Shown here: positions 59,713 to 64,000 of the stretch, piece after piece | Layout: each line of letters starts with the position of its first letter | Numbering within the stretch: the first letter of the stretch is position 1 | Origin: Bacillus sp. Marseille-Q3570 | Lineage (GTDB): Bacteria; Bacillota; Bacilli; Bacillales; Fictibacillaceae | Length of the DNA stretch: 64,000 bases | Assembly: GCF_946151055.1 (NCBI RefSeq) | Contig: NZ_CAMGYZ010000004.1 | Span: 365,196-429,195, forward strand | Reading direction: 5' to 3' | The notes under the pieces: model-generated | What the model saw: only the letters and a program-made list of their open reading frames with translations | The model's database searches: none | What the model was told of the DNA's origin: nothing | Translations under genes and position numbers: made by a program

Positions 59713-62295
59713 ATGGCCGATATCGAACAATCTCGTAAAAAGGAAATCAATATCAGCGAAGAAATTAGAACTTCGTTCATGGACTACGCGATGAGTGTTA
59801 TTGTCAGCCGTGCTCTTCCGGATGTAAGAGATGGTCTGAAGCCCGTTCATCGCCGTATCCTGTATGCAATGAATGACCTCGGCATGACTGCAGACAAGGC
59901 GTACAAAAAGTCTGCACGTATCGTCGGAGAAGTAATCGGTAAATATCATCCACATGGTGATTCTGCTGTCTATGATGCGATGGTACGTATGGCACAAGAT
60001 TTCAACTACCGCAATATGCTGATCGATGGACATGGAAACTTCGGTTCTGTTGATGGCGATGCAGCAGCTGCGATGCGTTATACAGAAGCAAGAATGTCCA
60101 AAATTTCGATGGAAATGGTCCGTGACATTCAAAAAGATACGATTGACTATAAGGAAAACTATGACGGCAGTGAACAAGAACCGGTGGTCCTTCCAGGACG
60201 TTTTCCGAATCTTCTCGTAAACGGTGCAGCAGGGATTGCTGTCGGAATGGCGACGAATATTCCTCCACATCAACTTGGTGAAGTCATTGATGGAGTCCTT
60301 GCTTTAAGTAAAAATCCGGATATCGACATTCCGGAACTGATGGAGTATATTCCAGGACCGGACTTTCCTACAGGTGGGGAAATATTAGGTCGTGAAGGTA
60401 TCCGTCGTGCTTATACAACAGGTCGTGGATCGATCATGACGCGTGCCAAAGCACATATTGAAGAAAAAGATAATGGCCGTAAATCGATCATTGTCAATGA
60501 AATACCTTATCAGGTCAACAAGGCGAAACTGATTGAAAAAATCGCTGAACTTGTACGGGATAAACGGATTGAAGGAATCTCTGATCTTCGTGACGAGTCC
60601 GACCGTAACGGTATGCGGATCGTCATCGAAGTCCGGAAAGATGCAAATGCTAACGTTCTTTTAAATAATTTATATAAGCAAACAGCCCTTCAAACAAGCT
60701 TCGGGATCAACCTGTTAGCCCTTGTTGATGGACAACCGAAAGTCTTGAATCTGAAGGAATGTCTTCATTATTATTTGAAGCATCAGCAGGAAGTTATTCG
60801 TCGACGCACCATTTTCGAATTGAAAAAAGCTGAAGCACGTGCACATATCCTTGAAGGATTACGCATCGCGCTTGATCATATTGATGAAATCATCGCGCTT
60901 ATCAGAGGTTCACGTACGACAGATATCGCACGTGAAGGATTAATGGAACAATTCTCGTTATCATACGAGCAGGCACAAGCGATCCTCGATATGCGCCTGC
61001 AACGTCTTACTGGATTAGAACGAGATAAAATCGAAGACGAATACAATGAACTTGTGAAGTTGATCGCTGAACTGAAAGCAATATTGGCGGATGAAGAAAA
61101 GGTTCTCGAAATCATCCGAACAGAGCTATTAGAGATTAAAGAAAAATTCAATGATGAACGTAGAACGGAGATCACGATCGGTGAAAATGCGATTGAAGAT
61201 GAAGATCTCATCCCTCGCCAGCAAATTGCGATCACCGTTACACATAATGGATATATCAAACGTCTTCCTTTATCCACTTACCGTGCACAACGGCGTGGAG
61301 GACGAGGGGTCCAGGGAATGGGAACGAATGATGATGACTTCGTTGAACATCTATTATCGACGAATACACATAACACGATCTTATTCTTTACGAACCTTGG
61401 TAAGGTCTATCGCCTGAAAGGATATGAAATTCCTGAACTCGGAAGGACTGCAAAAGGGATCCCAATCATCAATCTCCTTCAGATTGAAAAGGGTGAATCG
61501 ATTTCAGCGATCATTCCAGTGGAAGAGTTTGTCGATGACTGGTACCTCTTCTTCGGGACAAAAGATGGCATATGCAAACGTTCACCACTATCAGCATTTG
61601 CCAACATTCGTCGCGGCGGGCTTTTTGCCATCAATCTCCGTGAAGAGGATGAATTGATCGGTGTCAGACTGACAGACGGCAACAAAGACATCATCATCGG
61701 TACAAACAGCGGAATGGCTGTCCGATTCCATGAAACCGATGTCCGTTCAATGGGAAGAACTGCAACTGGTGTTAAAGGGATTTCCCTACGTGAAGAGGAT
61801 TACGTCATCGGGATGGAACTTCTGGATACAGATGAAGAACGAGACATCATGATTGTTACAGAAAAAGGGTTCGGTAAACGTACGCCAATGGAAGAGTACC
61901 GCGTACAATCACGTGGCGGCGTCGGTCTGCGGACATGTAACATCACTGACAGGAACGGTAAAGTGATTGCACTAAAAACCGTTAATGAAGAACAGGAAAT
62001 CATGCTGATCACAACCACGGGAATCGTCATTCGTATGGCAGTTGTGGATATTTCTCAATATGGACGAAATACACAAGGTGTCCGATTGATCAAATTGAAC
62101 GAAGGTGTCGATGTGGCAACGATTGCTGTCGTCGATAAGGTGGATGAAGAGGAAGAGGTCGAAGGAGAAGAATCTCCAATTGATGAAGCAACAAATGAAC
62201 AAGAAATATCTGAAGAACCTATTCAAGATGATGCGGAATCGTCCGATACAACTAATGACGATGATTCCTCATCAGATGAAGGTACCGAAGAGTAA
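59713..62295 (+). CDS. gyrA: DNA gyrase subunit A
   Basis: GyrA carries the catalytic tyrosine Y123 (RYTEARMSK) that cuts DNA. The quinolone-resistance region [17 protein letters not shown] holds S84, the sensitive form, with D at 88. The C-terminal beta-pinwheel has the GyrA box QRRGGRG (about residue 525). The protein is 860 residues, longer than the usual 820-840 of Bacillus, because of an acidic tail (about 810-860) rich in E, D, S and T. Confidence 0.99.
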   Translation: MADIEQSRKKEINISEEIRTSFMDYAMSVIVSRALPDVRDGLKPVHRRILYAMNDLGMTADKAYKKSARIVGEVIGKYHPHGDSAVYDAMVRMAQDFNYRNMLIDGHGNFGSVDGDAAAAMRYTEARMSKISMEMVRDIQKDTIDYKENYDGSEQEPVVLPGRFPNLLVNGAAGIAVGMATNIPPHQLGEVIDGVLALSKNPDIDIPELMEYIPGPDFPTGGEILGREGIRRAYTTGRGSIMTRAKAHIEEKDNGRKSIIVNEIPYQVNKAKLIEKIAELVRDKRIEGISDLRDESDRNGMRIVIEVRKDANANVLLNNLYKQTALQTSFGINLLALVDGQPKVLNLKECLHYYLKHQQEVIRRRTIFELKKAEARAHILEGLRIALDHIDEIIALIRGSRTTDIAREGLMEQFSLSYEQAQAILDMRLQRLTGLERDKIEDEYNELVKLIAELKAILADEEKVLEIIRTELLEIKEKFNDERRTEITIGENAIEDEDLIPRQQIAITVTHNGYIKRLPLSTYRAQRRGGRGVQGMGTNDDDFVEHLLSTNTHNTILFFTNLGKVYRLKGYEIPELGRTAKGIPIINLLQIEKGESISAIIPVEEFVDDWYLFFGTKDGICKRSPLSAFANIRRGGLFAINLREEDELIGVRLTDGNKDIIIGTNSGMAVRFHETDVRSMGRTATGVKGISLREEDYVIGMELLDTDEERDIMIVTEKGFGKRTPMEEYRVQSRGGVGLRTCNITDRNGKVIALKTVNEEQEIMLITTTGIVIRMAVVDISQYGRNTQGVRLIKLNEGVDVATIAVVDKVDEEEEVEGEESPIDEATNEQEISEEPIQDDAESSDTTNDDDSSSDEGTEE

Positions 62296-62301
62296 TCAAT
62301 G

Positions 62302-62330
62302 ACGGAGGGAAATCATTTTCCTCCGTTTTT
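62302..62330 (+). terminator. Terminator of gyrA
   Basis: An 11-bp stem ACGGAGGGAAA / TTTTCCTCCGT (one G-T pair) with a 3-nt loop is followed by TTTT, six bases past the stop codon. Confidence 0.9.
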
Positions 62331-62403
62331 TGAACTCTGTTTTTCTATACATAGAGATAAGAAAACGTAAGTTCCCTGTTCAGGTAAATATGAGATTCAT
62401 TTT

Positions 62404-62476
62404 AAAAAAACTTAGCAAAGCCAAGCCCTAGGGGTAGGCTGAGCCATTAGTTGCGCTTGTACTTTCTTTAAGTACG
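62404..62476 (+). repeat. Dispersed repeat family A, copy 6
   Basis: It reads TAAAAAAACTTAGCAAAGCC, AAGCC, GGCTGAGCCATTAGTTGCGC, then TTGTACTTTCTTTAAGTAC. The right-hand hairpin is shortened. It lies between gyrA and the HD-GYP-like gene. Confidence 0.85.
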
Positions 62477-62506
62477 AAAATTCTTCTTTAAAAGGGAGCG
62501 GGTCTA

Positions 62507-63580
62507 TTGAAAGTACTTGTACATAATTTAAATCAAGGTGAAGTTTTGACAAACGACGTGTTTTCCCTGACGAGTCGCCCAATCATTACCCGTGACACGG
62601 AGTTGACAGAGGAACATATCGAAGTGTTGAAAGCATTTTCGATTAATGAGGTTGAAGTGAAGACCCATAAATCAGCTGCAAAAAAACAAAAAGATGAAAA
62701 TATGACATACAGCACGACGAACACTGCACAAAATACAGATTTTCATTCACTTTATAAAAAAGCAGTCATCCAGTATAAAAAGCAGTTTGAAAATTGGCAA
62801 GCAGGAACAGCAGTTGATCTTTATCAGATCCGTCTTGAAATCGTTCCACTCCTTGAGATTGCCTTGGACAAACCGAAAACGATCCTTTCACTGCATCACT
62901 TTTCTGAGGCTCAGGATTATATTTACCATCATGCAGTTTCTGTGGGGTTGATTTCCTCTTTCTTAGCAAAGAAACTCTCCTATTCAAAAGGGGATATCAT
63001 CCAACTCGGGTTAGCCGGTGCTCTTATTGATTGTGGAATGTCGAAGATCCAACCAAAGATCTTTAATAAAAGGGATAACCTTACACAATCAGAATATGAG
63101 GAAGTGAAACAACATCCGATTCTTGGCTATAAAATGTTAAAAGGCGTCACAGGTATAAAAGAAAGTGTCCTTCTGAGTGTATTACAGCATCACGAACGCG
63201 AAGACGGGAGTGGTTATCCATTAGGGACAAAAGGAAGTCAATTGAATCAATACAGTCGCATTGCAGCTATTGCTGATGTATTCCATGCCATGACCTCGGA
63301 ACGGATTTACACGACCAAACAATCTCCATTTAAAGTACTGGAGCAAATGCAGATGGATCAATTCGGGAAATTCGACACGAAAATCTTGAACATCCTAGTA
63401 AATGAACTAACTGCATTTTCAGTCGGAACCAAAGTTGAACTTACAAACGGTCATGTTGGAGAAATCGTCTTCATCGATCCACAATCACATACCCGTCCAA
63501 TGGTGAAAATCGATGAAGTAGATGAAATCATTGCACTTACAAAACGAACAGACTTATATATCGAGACCATTTTAACCTAA
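62507..63580 (+). CDS. HD-GYP-like protein with an altered HD motif
   Basis: The 357-residue protein has an N-terminal DUF3391-like segment (MKVLVHNLNQGEVLTNDV) and a C-terminal HD-GYP-like domain (about 125-290) with HHAVSVG, QHPILGYKML, LQHHEREDGSGYP and IADVFHAMTSER. The usual HDIGK is replaced by IDCGMSK, so the key metal histidine is absent. Active HD-GYP proteins hydrolyse cyclic di-GMP; this one may be inactive or a binder. The start is TTG, after GGGAGCGGG. It lies between gyrA and the rrn operon. Confidence 0.85.
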   Translation: MKVLVHNLNQGEVLTNDVFSLTSRPIITRDTELTEEHIEVLKAFSINEVEVKTHKSAAKKQKDENMTYSTTNTAQNTDFHSLYKKAVIQYKKQFENWQAGTAVDLYQIRLEIVPLLEIALDKPKTILSLHHFSEAQDYIYHHAVSVGLISSFLAKKLSYSKGDIIQLGLAGALIDCGMSKIQPKIFNKRDNLTQSEYEEVKQHPILGYKMLKGVTGIKESVLLSVLQHHEREDGSGYPLGTKGSQLNQYSRIAAIADVFHAMTSERIYTTKQSPFKVLEQMQMDQFGKFDTKILNILVNELTAFSVGTKVELTNGHVGEIVFIDPQSHTRPMVKIDEVDEIIALTKRTDLYIETILT

Positions 63581-63581
63581 G

Positions 63582-63610
63582 GAAGAGATTTATTTTTCTC
63601 TTCTTTTTTA
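63582..63610 (+). terminator. Terminator after the HD-GYP-like gene
   Basis: A 7-bp stem GAAGAGA / TCTCTTC with an 8-nt loop is followed by TTTTTTATTT, directly past the stop codon. Confidence 0.8.
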
Positions 63611-63639
63611 TTTACCTCAATTTTTCTTAAAAAATATAG

Positions 63640-63668
63640 TTGAACACGCTTAAGAATCATGATATAGT
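63640..63668 (+). promoter_or_regulatory. rrn promoter P1
   Basis: TTGAAC (63640-63645) and TATAGT (63663-63668) are separated by 17 bases. It is the upstream one of two tandem promoters before the 16S gene. Confidence 0.7.
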
Positions 63669-63717
63669 TATCAACGTTGCTCTTAAAACAACCGATAAAA
63701 TAATTTCAAAAAAGTTA

Positions 63718-63746
63718 TTGACGGCTGTTTCAAGAGATGTTATATT
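63718..63746 (+). promoter_or_regulatory. rrn promoter P2
   Basis: TTGACG (63718-63723) and TATATT (63741-63746) are separated by 17 bases, preceded by an A-rich stretch that could act as an UP element. A GCCTC/GAGGC hairpin (63756-63771) and a boxA-like AGCTCTTTGAAAACTG (63782-63797) follow, as in Bacillus rrn leaders. Confidence 0.85.
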
Positions 63747-63873
63747 ATTTAAGTCGCCTCAAAAACGAGGCAGCGAAAAACAGCTCTTTGAAAACTGAAC
63801 AAAAGCCAAGCGTGAAACGGGTCTTTTTAAAAAGAACCCTGAATCAATTTACATTTAATGAGCAATCAAACAC

Positions 63874-64000
63874 TTTATTGGAGAGTTTGATCCTGGCTCA
63901 GGACGAACGCTGGCGGCGTGCCTAATACATGCAAGTCGAGCGGACCAACGAGGAGCTTGCTCCTCAGAGGTCAGCGGCGGACGGGTGAGTAACACGTGGG
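63874..64000 (+). rRNA. 16S ribosomal RNA, 5' part
   Basis: The sequence TTTATTGGAGAGTTTGATCC, then TGGCTCAGGACGAACGCTGG, is the universal 16S 5' end in Bacillaceae form, followed by the V1 loop (AACGAGGAGCTTGCTCCTC) and GACGGGTGAGTAACACGTGG. The gene runs off the right edge. The 5' end was placed by analogy with B. subtilis. Confidence 0.97.

Overview
The window is the replication-origin region of a low-GC Gram-positive endospore former of the family Bacillaceae. The evidence is the gene order rpmH-oriC-dnaA-dnaN-yaaA-recF-remB-gyrB-gyrA-rrn, the sporulation-linked genes spo0J/soj, yyaC and spoIIIJ, the complete walRKHIJ operon and the start of a 16S rRNA gene whose 5' end looks like Bacillus. 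I do not name a species.

Layout. Positions 1-16800 are accessory metabolism: isocitrate lyase, a YhfH-type zinc-ribbon peptide, a luciferase-like flavin oxidoreductase, an M20 dipeptidase, a sucrose PTS operon with a LacI regulator and visible operators, a TSUP exporter, a CoA-type Nudix hydrolase, a cupredoxin membrane protein, a NERD-domain protein next to a 52-bp tandem hairpin array, malate:quinone oxidoreductase and a DUF421/YetF protein. Positions 16800-49000 are the conserved left origin arm, read leftwards: mnmE, mnmG, rsmG, noc, soj, spo0J, ychF, rpsF-ssbA-rpsR, yybS, gdpP, rplI, dnaC, purA, three tRNAs, an M23 peptidase, walRKHIJ, htrC and rlmH. Positions 49578-52029 hold jag, spoIIIJ, yidD, rnpA and rpmH, also leftwards. 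From 52030 everything is transcribed rightwards: a bipartite oriC around dnaA, then dnaN to gyrA, an HD-GYP-like protein and the rrn promoters with the first 127 nt of 16S rRNA. Most genes therefore point away from oriC, co-directional with the forks.

The genes form a replication, segregation and cell-envelope hub. DnaA boxes lie on both sides of dnaA and also at mnmE and rlmH. Three parS sites serve Spo0J/Soj. WalRK probably controls the neighbouring M23 peptidase through three WalR half-sites. PurR probably controls purA through paired PurBoxes.

No clear new defence or biosynthetic system is present. The most unusual content is in the spacers: a six-unit tandem hairpin array, hairpins with changing stems around a similar loop, several families of dispersed non-coding repeats (one copy nested inside another family), tRNA fragments in the tRNA cluster, and a remB gene that can only start at CTG.
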